NCBI GenBank assembly: GCA_035573675.1
Contig: DATMAB010000010.1
Coordinates: 124,001 to 188,000, forward strand
Length of the DNA stretch: 64,000 bases
DNA from: Terriglobales bacterium
GTDB taxonomy: Bacteria > Acidobacteriota > Terriglobia > Terriglobales > Acidobacteriaceae
Direction of reading: 5' to 3'
The notes under the pieces are model-generated. The model searched no databases. It saw only the letters and a program-made list of their open reading frames with translations, and was not told the DNA's origin. Both the position numbers and the translations under genes were made by a program. Below, piece by piece: positions 18,144-28,397 of this stretch; position 1 is the stretch's first letter; each line of letters opens with the position of its first letter.

Positions 18144-19184
18144 TCAGGCTTGCGACAGTTTCTTCAGCGACTCTTCATACGGCGGCTTGGCCACGCCGCG
18201 CTCGGTGATGATGGCGGTGATGTAACGCGCCGGCGTGACGTCGAACGCCGGGTTCTCGACCTTCACGCCCTCGGGCGTGATGCGGGTCCCGGCCAGATGC
18301 GTGACTTCGCGTAACGGCCTCTGCTCGATAGGAATCTTCGATCCATCCGGCGTCTCCAGGTCGATGGAAGAGAACGGCGCCGCCACGTAGAAGGGGATGT
18401 TGTGCTCCCGGGCGAGCACGGCGACGGTATAGGTGCCGATCTTGTTGGCCGTATCGCCATTGGCGGCGATGCGGTCGGCGCCCACCACCACCGCGCCGAT
18501 CTTGCCTGCGGCCATCATGGCGCCGGCCATGTTGTCGGAGATGACGGTGGTCGGCACGCCGTCCTTGGCCAGCTCCCAGGCGGTGAGCCGCGCGCCCTGC
18601 AGGAAGGGACGCGTCTCATCGGCATAGACTTCGAGCTTCTTGCCCTGCTCGATGGCGGCGCGGATCACTCCCAGCGCCGTGCCGTATCCGCCTGCGGTAG
18701 CCAGCGCGCCCGCGTTACAGTGCGTGAGCACGGCGCCGCTCGCAGGCAGCAGTGTGGCGCCGTGTTTCGCGATGGCTTCGTTCTGCGCCAGGTCTTCCAC
18801 GTAGATGCGCTGCGCTTCGGCGATGAGTTCCTGCCTGATGCGCGCTACCGGCTGCTCCGAGCACGCCGCAAACCGGCCCCGCATGCGCTCGATGGCCCAG
18901 AACAGGTTGACGGCGGTGGGCCGGGTCGCGGCCATGGTCTCGCAGATCTCCTCGAAGCTGCGCCGGAACTCGGCCACGTGGTCGCCGTCGGCGTCGCGCG
19001 CACCCAGTGCGATCCCCATGGCGGCGGCGACGCCGATGGCCGGCGCGCCCCGCACCACCATGCTGCGGATGGCCTCCGCCACCTCTTCATACGTCGAGCA
19101 CACCATGTACTTCTCTTCCGTGGGGAGTTTCGTCTGGTCGAGCAGGCGAACGCCCTCTTCCGTCCATTCCAGGGTCTTGATCAT
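18144..19184 (-). CDS. mtnA: S-methyl-5-thioribose-1-phosphate isomerase
   Basis: Isomerase of the methionine salvage pathway (aldose to ketose). 346 residues, normal. Motifs: [32 protein letters not shown]-type (here [17 protein letters not shown]), [20 protein letters not shown], and [18 protein letters not shown], containing the active-site Cys and Asp regions. The same fold includes eIF2B-like proteins, but the ADETRP and NKIGTY signatures point to MtnA. No other methionine-salvage gene is visible nearby. Confidence 0.95.
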   Translation of the reverse strand: MIKTLEWTEEGVRLLDQTKLPTEEKYMVCSTYEEVAEAIRSMVVRGAPAIGVAAAMGIALGARDADGDHVAEFRRSFEEICETMAATRPTAVNLFWAIERMRGRFAACSEQPVARIRQELIAEAQRIYVEDLAQNEAIAKHGATLLPASGAVLTHCNAGALATAGGYGTALGVIRAAIEQGKKLEVYADETRPFLQGARLTAWELAKDGVPTTVISDNMAGAMMAAGKIGAVVVGADRIAANGDTANKIGTYTVAVLAREHNIPFYVAAPFSSIDLETPDGSKIPIEQRPLREVTHLAGTRITPEGVKVENPAFDVTPARYITAIITERGVAKPPYEESLKKLSQA

Positions 19185-19260
19185 GAGATTCAGTGGCCAG
19201 TGGTCAGTGGCTGGTGGTCAGTAAAAACATCGGTTCCCCGAGTCAGTTGCTTGCCCACGT

Positions 19261-19899
19261 CTACAGCGCCGCCCGCAGCGCCTGCCGCTTCAGGTGCTGC
19301 TCCCGGACTTCGCGGGCGGTGAAGATGGAAACGAAGCTGGCCGGCGCGGCAGCGGCCTCCACCGCCGGACGTCCGCCCGCATCCTCGCGCTCCACCAGGC
19401 ACATCACGCCGATCACCTTGAACCCGAAGTCGCGCGCCGCTTCGATGGCCTGGATGGTAGACCCGCCGGTGGTGCAGACGTCATCCACGATCACCACTTC
19501 CGCTCCCGGCTCGCGATACCCTTCGATGCGCTGCCCCGTGCCGTGCCCCTTTTCCTGCTTGCGCACCAGGAAGCCGTGGATCAACGGGAAGACGGGCTCG
19601 TACACCGGCCCGCGCTCGGCCGTGCGCCGCTGTGCGTGCTGCGAGCTGAGTAGCGCCACCGCTACCACAATCGGATCGGCGCCCAGCGTCAATCCCCCGA
19701 TGGCCTTGGGCTTCCATCCCCGCACCCGGATCTCGTCCAGGAAGACGCGACCGGTCAGCCGCGCCCCTTCGGCGTCGAGCGTGGTCGTGCGGCAGTCGAT
19801 GTAATAGTCGCTGGTCGCTCCTGAAGAGAGCTTGAACTCACCCAATCGGAACGACTGCCGGGCCAGCAGCTCCAGCAATTCCTGCCGCGGGGTGCTCAT
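19261..19899 (-). CDS. pyrE: Orotate phosphoribosyltransferase
   Basis: Joins orotate and PRPP to form OMP in pyrimidine synthesis. 212 residues. The PRPP loop VVIVDDVCTTGGSTIQAI is diagnostic, preceded by YYIDCRTTTLD and GLTLGADPIV. Transcribed with mtnA and DUF885 downstream; the 76-bp gap to mtnA holds a CAGTGG/TCAGTGG word repeat. Confidence 0.95.
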   Translation of the reverse strand: MSTPRQELLELLARQSFRLGEFKLSSGATSDYYIDCRTTTLDAEGARLTGRVFLDEIRVRGWKPKAIGGLTLGADPIVVAVALLSSQHAQRRTAERGPVYEPVFPLIHGFLVRKQEKGHGTGQRIEGYREPGAEVVIVDDVCTTGGSTIQAIEAARDFGFKVIGVMCLVEREDAGGRPAVEAAAAPASFVSIFTAREVREQHLKRQALRAAL

Positions 19900-19939
19900 G
19901 GGAAAAATCTACGATATCACGAGCGCTGCGGCTCCATCC

Positions 19940-20758
19940 CTATTGCAGCATGCGCTCCATGTGCCGGAAGCGGTCGGTGGTGATGTAGAGCAGCGTGAAC
20001 AGGGCCCCGTTGTAGCCCAGATGCAGCAGGAAGGGCACGGCCACCGAGCCCGTCCAGGCGCGCGCCAGGGTGAAGGTCAGGCCGACCACGAACAGCACCA
20101 GCAACGGCGCCCAGTGATTGCCCAATTGCGAGGCGTGGATGAGCGCAAATCCAATGGACGTCAGCACCACACCTGCGGCCACCCCTGCCCGGCGGGCCAG
20201 CACCGGATACAGGAAGCCGCGGAAGAACATCTCCTCGACGAAAGGCGCCACCAGCGTGCCGAAGGCGGCCATCAGGTAGGCTGCGGACGTATCCTTGAGG
20301 AATTCGTAGATAGGAAGCTGCTTGGGCACGGGCAGCCATGCGGAGGCCCACTGCACCAGCAGCGCAATCACCGCTCCGGCAATCACCAGAGCGGGCGCGG
20401 CCGTTTTTTCCACCGGCCAGCGCCAGCGCACCGCATCCCAGAATCGCTGGCGATAGCGGACCGCCACCATCAGGTACATCACCGCCACCACCACCAGGTA
20501 GGCCAGCAACTGTGCCATCAGCGCGATGGGCGTCACCTCCCCGGCGCTAGGCGGTTTGTGTCCCGGGGTGGCGACCACCAGCGCCACGATCCCCAGCGTG
20601 CTGAACACCAGGATGCCCAGGATGGCGACGGCCGCCAGCAGCACGACGTCCCAGCCGCTCCAGACGGGATCGCGGCGCGGCGGCGCGGCCGGCGCAGCGG
20701 GTGGAACCGACTCGGCCGTGCCCGGCGGCTTCAGGTAGGGATCAGGACAAGAGACCAA
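19940..20758 (-). CDS. CPBP family intramembrane metalloprotease
   Basis: 272 residues with about seven hydrophobic segments after a Pro-rich N-terminus. The three CPBP (Abi/CAAX-like) motifs are present: EEMFFRGFLYP (the EExxxR pair), FALIHASQLGN (FxxxH) and LLHLGYN (HxxxN). Substrate unknown; members process prenylated-like or signal proteins. It lies between uvrA and pyrE, same strand. Confidence 0.9.
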   Translation of the reverse strand: MVSCPDPYLKPPGTAESVPPAAPAAPPRRDPVWSGWDVVLLAAVAILGILVFSTLGIVALVVATPGHKPPSAGEVTPIALMAQLLAYLVVVAVMYLMVAVRYRQRFWDAVRWRWPVEKTAAPALVIAGAVIALLVQWASAWLPVPKQLPIYEFLKDTSAAYLMAAFGTLVAPFVEEMFFRGFLYPVLARRAGVAAGVVLTSIGFALIHASQLGNHWAPLLVLFVVGLTFTLARAWTGSVAVPFLLHLGYNGALFTLLYITTDRFRHMERMLQ

Positions 20759-20830
20759 GCGGGTATCTCGCGGTCAGGCTTCTTCTCGAATGTACACGAA
20801 GCGGGCCGACTTTTCCCGCTGATGCCCGGC

Positions 20831-23623
20831 TCATGCGGAGTGCACGCGCGCCCCCAGCGCCGCCGCCAGCGCTTGCCCGGTGTGCGATTTCTTCACCCGG
20901 GCCACCTGCTCCGGCGTCCCTTGCGCGACGATGCGGCCGCCCTCCTCGCCTCCTTCCGGGCCGAGGTCGATCACCCAGTCGGCGGCGCGGATGACGTCCA
21001 TGTGGTGCTCGATGATGATGACCGTGTTGCCCAGGTCCACCAGACGGCGCAGCACGTTCAGCAACTTGCTCACGTCGTCGAAATGCAGCCCGGTCGTAGG
21101 CTCATCCAGGAGATAGAGCGTGCGGCCGGTCTGCCGCTTGCTCAGCTCGCGCGCCAGCTTGATGCGCTGCGCCTCGCCGCCGGAGAGCGTCACCGCCGAT
21201 TGTCCCAGCTCGATGTAGCCCAGTCCCACGTCCACCAGCGTCCCAAGCTTCTGCCGGATCTGCGGGATGTTCTCCAGCAAAGGCAGGACGTCGGCCACCG
21301 GCGTCTCCAGAAGGTCGGCGATGGAACACCCTTTGTACTTCACCGCCAGGGTCTCGTGGTTGTAGCGCCGCCCGCCGCAGATTTCGCACTGCACGTAAAC
21401 GTCGGGCAGAAAATGCATCTCGATGCGCCGCTGGCCTTCGCCCTGGCAGGCTTCGCACCGCCCGCCGGCTACGTTGAACGAGAACCGCCCGGCCTTGTAG
21501 CCGCGCTCACGCGATTCCGGCAGCAGGGCGTACAGGTCGCGGATGTGAGTGAACACGCCGGTGTAGGTGGCGGGATTGGAGCGCGGTGTCCGTCCGATGG
21601 GCGACTGGTCGATGCGGATGACCTTGTCGATATGTTCCACGCCGGCGAGCGCCTTGTGCGCGCCCGGCTCTTCGCGCGACCGGTAGAGCTTGCGGGCCAG
21701 CGCCAGATACAGGATGTCGTTCACCAGTGTCGATTTGCCCGAGCCGGAAACGCCCGTAACCACGGTCATGACGTTCAGCGGGAAGCTGACGTCCAGGTTC
21801 TTCAGGTTGTTCTCACGCGCGCCCAGCACGCTGAGCGCCTTTCCGTTCACCGCCTTGCGCTCCGCCGGAACCGGAATGCTCAGTTCCCCGGCGATGTAGC
21901 GGCCGGTGAGCGACTCCGGCGCCCGCATGATCTCCGCCGGCGTCCCCGCCGCCACCAGTTCGCCGCCGTGGCGCCCCGCGCCCGGGCCCAGGTCAATAAC
22001 GTAGTTGGCGCGCCGGATCGTCTCCTCGTCGTGCTCCACCACCAGCACGGTGTTGCCCAGATCGCGCAGGGATTCCAGCGTCCGGAGCAGCCGGTCGTTG
22101 TCGCGCGCGTGCAGCCCGATTGAGGGCTCGTCCAGCACGTAGAGCACGCCGCGCAGGCGGGAGCCGATCTGCGTGGCCAGACGCACCCGCTGCCCTTCGC
22201 CGCCGGAAAGCGTGGCCGCCGAGCGATCGAGCGAAATGTAGCCCAGACCCACGGCTTTCAGGAACTCCAGGCGCTCCACCACCTCGCGCAGCACCCGCCC
22301 GGCGATCAGGGTTTCGCGCTCGTTCAGCCGTATCTTGCGCGCCGCCTCGATGGCCCGCGACACCGGCAGCGCCGTGAACTCGGCGATGGACATCCCGCTT
22401 ACCCGCACCGCCAGGCTTTCCGGCCGCAGGCGCTTGCCGTTGCAGGCCGGACACTTCGACGCCGACATGTACTGCAGCAGCCACTCGCGGTAGCTCTCCG
22501 AGCTCGATTCCTCCAGGTTCTGCCGCAGGAAGTCCAGCACCCCCCGAAAGCCCACCCGCCTGGGCTCTTTGTCGCCGGGCCCGTAGAGAACGAGGTTCTG
22601 AACCTTCGCCGGCAGTTGCTCGAACGGCGTCTTCAGGTCGAACTCGTAGGCCGCGGCCGCCAGCCCCAGCATGCGCTGCAGGTTCACAGACCCGGACCCC
22701 GGTCCCAGCCCTCCTTCGAGCAGGGGCTTGGACCAGTCCACGATGATGCGCGCCGGATCGAAGTCGTAGCGGCTTCCCAGGCCGTCGCATTCCGGGCAGG
22801 CGCCGTACCTGCTGTTGAAGCTGAACAAGCGCGGCTCCAGCGTCGGCACGCTGATGCCGCATACCGTGCACGCCATCTTCGACGAATAGAGGTGCTCTTC
22901 TCCATCCACGACCGCCACCTGCACCAGGCCGTCGGCCAGCTTCATGGCGATGGCCACGGCGTTCTCCAGACGGCGCTCGATGCCGGGCTTGACCAGCAGC
23001 CGGTCCACCACCACCTCGATGGTGTGGTTGCGCCGCTTGTCCAGCCGGATCTCATCATCCAGGCTGCGCAGTTCGCCGTCGATTCGCGCCCGCGTGAACC
23101 CGGTCTGTGCCAGCTTCTCCAGCTCTTTCCTGAATTCGCCCTTGCGGCCGCGCACGAACGGCGCCAGGATCATCACCCGTTCTTCCGGCTTGAGCGCCAT
23201 CACCCGCTCGACGATCTGCTCCGCGGACTGCCGCGAGATGGCCCGCCCGCACTTCGGACAGTGCGGCACTCCCACCGACGAGTACACCAACCGCAGGTAG
23301 TCGTAGATCTCGGTGATGGTGCCCACCGTGGAGCGCGGGCTCCGGCTGGTGGTCTTCTGCTCGATGGAGATGGCCGGGCTGAGACCGTCGATGGCGTCCA
23401 CGTCCGGCCGCTCCATCTGGTCCAGGAACTGCCGGGCGTAGGCGGAAAGCGTCTCCACGTAGCGCCGCTGCCCCTCGGCGTAGATGGTGTCAAAGGCCAG
23501 CGAGGACTTGCCCGACCCGCTCAGACCGGTGATGACCGTGAGGGTACCCCGGGGGATGGTGACGTTGATGTTCTTGAGGTTGTGCTGCCGCGCGCCGCGG
23601 ACCGTGATCTCCCGGATAGGCAT
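20831..23623 (-). CDS. uvrA: Excinuclease ABC subunit A
   Basis: Damage-recognition ATPase of nucleotide excision repair, 930 residues. Two ABC modules: Walker [15 protein letters not shown] near residue 35 and [13 protein letters not shown] near 625, with signatures [12 protein letters not shown] and [12 protein letters not shown]. Zinc fingers CxxC...CxxC occur in the first module (CTVCG...CPECD) and the second (CEACQ...CEICG). UvrA-specific text includes [15 protein letters not shown] and [15 protein letters not shown] promoter is visible upstream. Confidence 0.98.
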   Translation of the reverse strand: MPIREITVRGARQHNLKNINVTIPRGTLTVITGLSGSGKSSLAFDTIYAEGQRRYVETLSAYARQFLDQMERPDVDAIDGLSPAISIEQKTTSRSPRSTVGTITEIYDYLRLVYSSVGVPHCPKCGRAISRQSAEQIVERVMALKPEERVMILAPFVRGRKGEFRKELEKLAQTGFTRARIDGELRSLDDEIRLDKRRNHTIEVVVDRLLVKPGIERRLENAVAIAMKLADGLVQVAVVDGEEHLYSSKMACTVCGISVPTLEPRLFSFNSRYGACPECDGLGSRYDFDPARIIVDWSKPLLEGGLGPGSGSVNLQRMLGLAAAAYEFDLKTPFEQLPAKVQNLVLYGPGDKEPRRVGFRGVLDFLRQNLEESSSESYREWLLQYMSASKCPACNGKRLRPESLAVRVSGMSIAEFTALPVSRAIEAARKIRLNERETLIAGRVLREVVERLEFLKAVGLGYISLDRSAATLSGGEGQRVRLATQIGSRLRGVLYVLDEPSIGLHARDNDRLLRTLESLRDLGNTVLVVEHDEETIRRANYVIDLGPGAGRHGGELVAAGTPAEIMRAPESLTGRYIAGELSIPVPAERKAVNGKALSVLGARENNLKNLDVSFPLNVMTVVTGVSGSGKSTLVNDILYLALARKLYRSREEPGAHKALAGVEHIDKVIRIDQSPIGRTPRSNPATYTGVFTHIRDLYALLPESRERGYKAGRFSFNVAGGRCEACQGEGQRRIEMHFLPDVYVQCEICGGRRYNHETLAVKYKGCSIADLLETPVADVLPLLENIPQIRQKLGTLVDVGLGYIELGQSAVTLSGGEAQRIKLARELSKRQTGRTLYLLDEPTTGLHFDDVSKLLNVLRRLVDLGNTVIIIEHHMDVIRAADWVIDLGPEGGEEGGRIVAQGTPEQVARVKKSHTGQALAAALGARVHSA

Positions 23624-23682
23624 GAACGAACGTGCGCCGTACAGGCAGCTTCAGAAAGCACTGCGCACAACGCTACGCGTGT

Positions 23683-23712
23683 ATCTTATTTGCTAACATC
23701 GCGGCCGGTCAA
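23683..23712 (-). promoter_or_regulatory. Candidate sigma70-type promoter of uvrA
   Basis: On the minus strand TTGACC (23707-23712) and TAAGAT (23683-23688) are 18 bp apart, about 60 bp upstream of the uvrA ATG. Both hexamers match five of six consensus positions. No clear LexA dyad was found. Confidence 0.55.
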
Positions 23713-23803
23713 TGCGGGTAGAGTAGTGCTGGTTCAGGCGGCTTGCGGGCTTCAGGCTTGATTCCATCACACGCAACTCGGTCCTCGCGACTCGCAACTC
23801 GTC

Positions 23804-24022
23804 ATGGAACATTGCTGCCAGATGCTGCAGGACGCCGTGGAAGGCGAGGCCATCGTCAACGCTCCGCGGTCCCGTATGGAGGGACGCCTGCTGAACGAGG
23901 TCGATTCGGATTACGCCGTGCGCTCCGCCGATCCCCGGCCCAACGTGTATCCTATGAACTTCTGTCCCTTCTGCGGGCGCGCCATCTCGCGCTCCATCTG
24001 GAATGCGGAGAAAAAGAAATGA
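23804..24022 (+). CDS. Small Cys-containing hypothetical protein
   Basis: 72 residues, soluble. An N-terminal MEHCCQML and a C-terminal FCPFCGRAIS, half of a zinc-ribbon (CPxCGR), suggest metal binding by four Cys. Codon use fits a real gene and the CPFCG motif is not expected by chance, but no ribosome site is obvious. Role unknown; it lies divergently upstream of uvrA. Confidence 0.7.
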   Translation: MEHCCQMLQDAVEGEAIVNAPRSRMEGRLLNEVDSDYAVRSADPRPNVYPMNFCPFCGRAISRSIWNAEKKK

Positions 24023-24116
24023 CGGCTCCCGGCCCGGCAACCTTCCGGGTTCGGCCGGGGTCTAAGACTGCAGAAGGATTCGGCCGGCAACTTTCAACCC
24101 GGTACTGGCAACTGAA

Positions 24117-24308
24117 TTGCGCACACTGTTGATTTCCGGCACGGTCGCGGTCACCATCCTGTGGGCGCTGGCGGTGGGTGTGGTGTGCGGATACGCGGCC
24201 GTGCTCGCCGTCTTCCGCGTCCTGATGCCCACCCAGCAGCCACCCCAGTCCCCTCGCCCGGCCGCCCTCAAGAAGATGGTCCAGGCTCCTTCGGGGGGCC
24301 GCACTTGA
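24117..24308 (+). CDS. Small single-span membrane protein
   Basis: 63 residues with one long hydrophobic segment (about residues 5-36) and a Pro-rich basic tail. The only starts in frame are a TTG at 24117 or later codons, with no convincing ribosome site. Hypothetical; supported mainly by its coding-like composition and position between two real genes. Confidence 0.4.
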   Translation: MRTLLISGTVAVTILWALAVGVVCGYAAVLAVFRVLMPTQQPPQSPRPAALKKMVQAPSGGRT

Positions 24309-24333
24309 ACCCTCACCTCACTCGCCTGCCGGC

Positions 24334-24810
24334 ATGAACCGCGCCTATCCGGAGCGTCCCTTGGTCGGCGTCGGCGCCGTCATCGTGGACGCCGCCCGAG
24401 TGGTCGTGGTGCGCCGCGCCGGCGAACCGGCAAAAGGTCAATGGTCCATCCCGGGCGGGCTCATCGAAGCCGGCGAGACCTTACAAGCCGCCGTGGTCCG
24501 CGAAACCAGGGAAGAGACGGGTCTCACCGTTCAGGTAGGCGAACTGCTCGAAGTCTTCGACCGCATCACGCTCGATGCCGAAGGCAAGGTGCAGTACCAC
24601 TTCGTCCTGCTTGACTTCCTGTGCCGCCCGGTCTCCGGGCAACTGCGCGCCAGCGGCGATGCCAGCGAGGCCCGCTGGCTCACGGCGGCCGAGCTGGCAG
24701 ACTTTCCTATCTCACTGGATGCCGCCGAAGTCCTGCGCAAGGGCCTCCGACGCGCCGAGCACGACCGCGGCGACCGCTTCCTGGAAGAAATCAGGAATCC
24801 GCCCCTCTGA
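24334..24810 (+). CDS. NUDIX hydrolase
   Basis: 158 residues. The complete Nudix box is visible: GGLIEAGETLQAAVVRE then TREETGL (pattern Gx5Ex7REUxEExGU, about residues 46-68). A beta strand reading VGVGAVIVD opens the domain. Substrate (nucleotide sugar, ADP-ribose or oxidised nucleotide) cannot be told; the YHFVLLDFLC segment resembles ADP-ribose pyrophosphatase-like members. Confidence 0.92.
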   Translation: MNRAYPERPLVGVGAVIVDAARVVVVRRAGEPAKGQWSIPGGLIEAGETLQAAVVRETREETGLTVQVGELLEVFDRITLDAEGKVQYHFVLLDFLCRPVSGQLRASGDASEARWLTAAELADFPISLDAAEVLRKGLRRAEHDRGDRFLEEIRNPPL

Positions 24811-24836
24811 CCGGTCATCATTATCATTTTCTACTG

Positions 24837-24941
24837 TCATCCCGAGCGAGGGAGGGACCCGCGCGTCTACGCCACAGCCGCACCGCGCGCAGCACGGTGC
24901 GGTTGGTCGTGTGCGGGAAATCCGAGTCGAGGGATCTCGGG
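24837..24941. repeat. About 105-bp dispersed repeat, copy A
   Basis: Starts TCATCCCGAGCGA and ends GGATCTCGGG. It aligns along its length with 32324-32429 (TCATCCTGAGCGA ... GGATCTAGGG), sharing CCCGCGC, TACGCC, GCGCGCAGC, CGGTGC and GGTCGTG words. It lies between the NUDIX gene and the CHASE2 cyclase. Confidence 0.75.
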
Positions 24942-25020
24942 TTTGCTTGCTTGAGGCTTGACCTTGCGAGAAATGGCCCTATGCGTTGCCCTCCCGTGAT
25001 AAAAACTCCCATCATCGCGG

Positions 25021-27372
25021 GTGAACCTCATGCGCCAACTCGCCGCCCTTCTGGCCGCGCTGCCCGCCCGGCATGTCAGCCTGGCCATTTCGTTGGCCGT
25101 GACCCTGGCTGGCTTGTTGGTGTTCACGTTTGCCAACGTCAGCGGCGATCCGCGTCCGGGCTTCGCCTTCGTGCAGCACATCGAACTGCGCTCGCTCGAC
25201 GCGCGCTTCAACCTGCGTGCCCCGCGCCCGCCCGATCCGCGCATCGTCATCGTGGACATCGATGAAAAGACGCTCCAGCGCATGGGCGCATATCCCATCG
25301 CGCGCAGCGCCTACGCCCGGCTCATCGACCGCCTGCACGCGGACGGCGCTCGCCTGGTGGGCTTCGACATCACCTTTCCCACGCCGGAGAAGAACTCGGC
25401 GGTCGAAGCCCTCTCCCGTCTCGAAACCGAGGTCGGGAAGAACGCGCCTCCGCCGGTGCGCCAGAAGATCGCCGCCCTCCGCGAGTCGAGTGACAATGAT
25501 CGTCGGCTGGCGGAGAGCATGCAGCGCGCCGGCAACGTCATCCTGGGACACGTGTTCCTCGACCCCAAGCGCGCCGAGGCCGTCTCCCCGGAAGCCGCCG
25601 AGGCCTACTTCAACGTGGCCTGGGCCAAGGCCTTCCCTCAGGTTCGCCCGGTCGGCCCGCAGGCAGGCAAGTTCAACCTCGGTGAGGCATGGGCCGAAAA
25701 GGGGAGGGGCCAGGTCGCGCAGGCGGTCGAGGCCAACATCGTGCCGCTGGCCGAGGCCGCCCGTTCCTTCGGCTTCATCAACAACAATCCCGACGCCGAC
25801 GGCACCATGCGCGGCGCTATCCTGCTCATCCGCTATCAGGACCTCGACTGGTATCCCTCCCTCGCCTTTCAGGTGGTCCGCGAATACCTTGAGGTGCCGG
25901 ATCAGGATCTCGCCGCCTTCATCAATGAGAACGGCCTCGAGCGCATAGAGTTCGGTCCATACTCGCTCGTCCCGCGGCCCGACAGCACGGTGCTCATCAA
26001 CTACGCCGGACCTTACGGCACCTATCCTCACTATTCGATGTCGGACGTGGTCGAAGGCGCCGTGCCCGCCGCCACCTTTCGCGACAAGATCGTGCTGCTC
26101 GGCCCCACCGCGCTGGGCATCGGCGACATGCGCAACACGCCTTTCCAGCAGCGCACCTACATGGGCGTCGAGATCCACGCCAATATCATCGATAACCTGC
26201 TGCACGTCGAAGACCCCGACCGCACCTTTCTCACCCGCGGCAACCGTCAGGAAATGATCGACCTCGCGGCCATCGTCATCTTCGGAGTCGTGCTCGGCGC
26301 CTGGTTCGGGCGCACGCGTCCCGCCCTGGCCACGGTCTCTGCCATCCTCGTTCTGCTGCTGTTCATGAGCGGCGTGCACCTTGCCTTTGCGCGCTGGGGC
26401 ATGTGGCTGAGCTTTGTGGTGCCCGCCGGCACCCTGCTCGCCAACTACGCCGGCGTCACCAGCTTCCGCATGATCTTCGAGGAGCGCGAGAAGCGCAAAG
26501 TCCGCCGCACCTTTTCGCAGTACGTCTCACCCGGCGTCATTCGCCTGCTGGAGAACGATCCCGGCCGCTATCTGCGGCGTGGCGGCGAACTGAAGGAACT
26601 CACCGTGATGTTCTCCGACATCCGCGGTTTTACCGCCATGTCCGAAGGCATGACGCCCGACGAGCTCGTCAGCCTGTTGAACGAGTACCTGGGCGAGATG
26701 ACCGACATCGTCTTCCGTCGCTGGGGTACGCTCGACAAGTACATCGGCGACGCCATCATGGCCTTCTGGGGCTCGCCCTTCCCCCAGGAAGATCACGCCC
26801 AGCGCGCCTGCTTCGCCGCCCTCGACATGTGCGCGCGCCTGGAGGAACTCAACGCTGAGTGGCGCGCCGCCGGACGCAAGACGCTCGCCATCGGCGTCGG
26901 CCTGAACACCGGTCCGGTCAACGTCGGCAACATGGGTTCGGACAAGCGCCTCGCCTGGACCGTCATGGGCGACAACGTCAACCTCGCCTCCCGACTCGAA
27001 GGACTCACCAAGGAGTACGGGGTGTGCATCGTGCTGAGCGAGGGCACCTGGCAGCAGGTGTCGAAGGATTTCGTCGGCCGCGAACTGGACCGCATCCGCG
27101 TCAAGGGCAAGGCCCAGCCGGTGAGCATCTACGAACTGCTCGACGCCACGGGCAACGGCAACCGCCACGCCCCCCTGCTCTCCGCCTTCGACGACGCTAT
27201 GGCCGCCTACCGCCGCCGCGAGTGGGACGCTGCCGCCCAGAAGTTCCAGTCCTTGCTCGAACTCTACCCCGACGATGGTCCTTCGCGCGTCTTCCTCGCC
27301 CGCTCCTGCGAGTTCACCGTCTCCAGCCCCCCGCCCGACTGGGACGGCGTGTATGTCATGAAGACCAAGTAG
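25021..27372 (+). CDS. CHASE2-domain class III adenylate/guanylate cyclase
   Basis: 783-residue membrane receptor cyclase. After an N-terminal membrane segment (about residues 18-38) comes an extracytoplasmic CHASE2 domain (about 45-400, with IVIVDIDEKTLQRMG and FGFINNNPDADG), a cluster of three transmembrane segments (about 415-490) and then the cyclase domain (about 515-695) with MFSDIRGFTAMSEG, TLDKYIGDAIMAFWG and WTVMGDNVNLASRLEG. The C-terminal 75 residues look like a TPR-type helix pair. The substrate pocket reads K with MGDN, so ATP is likely but less certain than for the cyclase at 3831. Start is GTG 25021 or ATG 25030; no ribosome site decides. Confidence 0.92.
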   Translation: MNLMRQLAALLAALPARHVSLAISLAVTLAGLLVFTFANVSGDPRPGFAFVQHIELRSLDARFNLRAPRPPDPRIVIVDIDEKTLQRMGAYPIARSAYARLIDRLHADGARLVGFDITFPTPEKNSAVEALSRLETEVGKNAPPPVRQKIAALRESSDNDRRLAESMQRAGNVILGHVFLDPKRAEAVSPEAAEAYFNVAWAKAFPQVRPVGPQAGKFNLGEAWAEKGRGQVAQAVEANIVPLAEAARSFGFINNNPDADGTMRGAILLIRYQDLDWYPSLAFQVVREYLEVPDQDLAAFINENGLERIEFGPYSLVPRPDSTVLINYAGPYGTYPHYSMSDVVEGAVPAATFRDKIVLLGPTALGIGDMRNTPFQQRTYMGVEIHANIIDNLLHVEDPDRTFLTRGNRQEMIDLAAIVIFGVVLGAWFGRTRPALATVSAILVLLLFMSGVHLAFARWGMWLSFVVPAGTLLANYAGVTSFRMIFEEREKRKVRRTFSQYVSPGVIRLLENDPGRYLRRGGELKELTVMFSDIRGFTAMSEGMTPDELVSLLNEYLGEMTDIVFRRWGTLDKYIGDAIMAFWGSPFPQEDHAQRACFAALDMCARLEELNAEWRAAGRKTLAIGVGLNTGPVNVGNMGSDKRLAWTVMGDNVNLASRLEGLTKEYGVCIVLSEGTWQQVSKDFVGRELDRIRVKGKAQPVSIYELLDATGNGNRHAPLLSAFDDAMAAYRRREWDAAAQKFQSLLELYPDDGPSRVFLARSCEFTVSSPPPDWDGVYVMKTK

Positions 27373-27524
27373 CCGTTCGCTGCAGCGCCGGCTTCTGTCG
27401 CGCGGCCGCCTTCGGCCGCACGTACCCCGGCGCCTCTTGCGGATTTTCGTTGGGAGAGCTGGGCTTCAGCCCCCACATAGGGTTTGGTTGAGCCAGGCCT
27501 TAGCCCTGGCAGAAGCCCGCAACT

Positions 27525-27550
27525 GTAGAGACGTAGCTTGCTACGTCTCT
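27525..27550. repeat. GTAGAGACG palindromic repeat, copy 3
   Basis: A perfect 11-bp inverted repeat AGAGACGTAGC / GCTACGTCTCT (27527-27537, 27540-27550) with a TT centre. The stem carries compensated changes compared with copy 1 (CGCAGC becomes CGTAGC with the partner changed too), which suggests pairing is kept. Confidence 0.8.
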
Positions 27551-27598
27551 TGCCCCTGCCGCCCGCCCGTGGCACAGTGGCGGCTTCGGAGGCCACCG

Positions 27599-28099
27599 AT
27601 GACGCTCCTACGCGCGCAACTCCTGGTTCTCGCCGCCTTGCTCTCTGCCTTTGGTCAAGGAAGGCCGAAGGCTGAAGGCCCCGATCCGCTCTGCGGTTAT
27701 TTCCAAGCTGTATTGCGCGAGGCGCCCACGAACTTCGTCGGGCTTCGCGGCAAGCCCATGGAGGGGTACAGCATTCCGTTGTGGCAAGGCAAGCTGAAAG
27801 CACCTGGCTCGACGTCGTGTCAGGTTACGGAGAAGAGTTATGTCTGCTCATTGGGATTCCGCCCCGACCAGGCCAAGGGTAAGCGTGAGTTTGAAGCCCT
27901 GGCCCAGCGTGTTCTGGCCTGCTTCCCTGGATGGAGGATCCAGAGCGCCCGCGGCAATGATTCCTGGACGTTCGCGCTCCTCCGCGAAGAGATGCTCATG
28001 GCGGTTGATTTCGAATGCTTGCAGGATTGCAGCTTCAAGAAGGACCCGCGGCCCGAGCTCTTTCTTCGCGTCCAATATCGCCGCTCCGTAGTCCCATAG
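27599..28099 (+). CDS. Exported hypothetical protein, paralogue of the gene at 40009-40497
   Basis: 166 residues with signal peptide MTLLRAQLLVLAALLSAFGQ. The mature part has DPLCGYFQAVLREAPTNFVGLRG, a second Cys (TSCQ), YVCSLGFRPDQAKGKREF and ACFPGW, so five or more Cys that could pair in the periplasm. It shares the signal peptide, Cys spacing and the SLGFRPDxAKGKREF block with the protein at 40009-40497. The ATG is chosen for the signal peptide. No catalytic motif or known family. Confidence 0.8.
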   Translation: MTLLRAQLLVLAALLSAFGQGRPKAEGPDPLCGYFQAVLREAPTNFVGLRGKPMEGYSIPLWQGKLKAPGSTSCQVTEKSYVCSLGFRPDQAKGKREFEALAQRVLACFPGWRIQSARGNDSWTFALLREEMLMAVDFECLQDCSFKKDPRPELFLRVQYRRSVVP

Positions 28100-28109
28100 G
28101 ATAGCCAGC

Positions 28110-28370
28110 CCCGCTCGAAGAGTATCCCAAGCCCGCCAAGCGGGCGGCCAAATGATGGTCGCAAATCCCACCGGGCGAACACATCGCAAACAGCCCGTTG
28201 TCCCAGCGCCGTAGGCGCGGAATGAAGATAGCCCAGGGCGGTGAGTCCGCCGAAGGCGGACGAGCAAGCCCCGGGGAGGCTCGGCTAGGATCTCGCGCCC
28301 GACTGGCGCCGAGCGAGTCCGCCACGGCGGACGGGGCGAGGCGGCAATAGGAGGGCGCCAACCGTAGGCG
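28110..28370. repeat. Intergenic block of short hairpin repeats
   Basis: No gene is supported here. The DNA is made of short palindromic words: AAGCCCGCCAAGCGGGCGG, GCGCCGTAGGCGCGG, GTCCGCCGAAGGCGGAC and GTCCGCCACGGCGGAC. This looks like a mosaic of dispersed repeats similar in wording to those of other Acidobacteriota and Planctomycetes (recall, not searched). Confidence 0.6.
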
Positions 28371-28397
28371 ATCCCGAATACCTCCGCAAATGTAGAA

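Noticed and set aside
19832-22123. Plus-strand frame of about 760 codons across pyrE, CPBP and uvrA
   Set aside because: Spans three real minus-strand genes and their gaps; no motif; typical antisense shadow.
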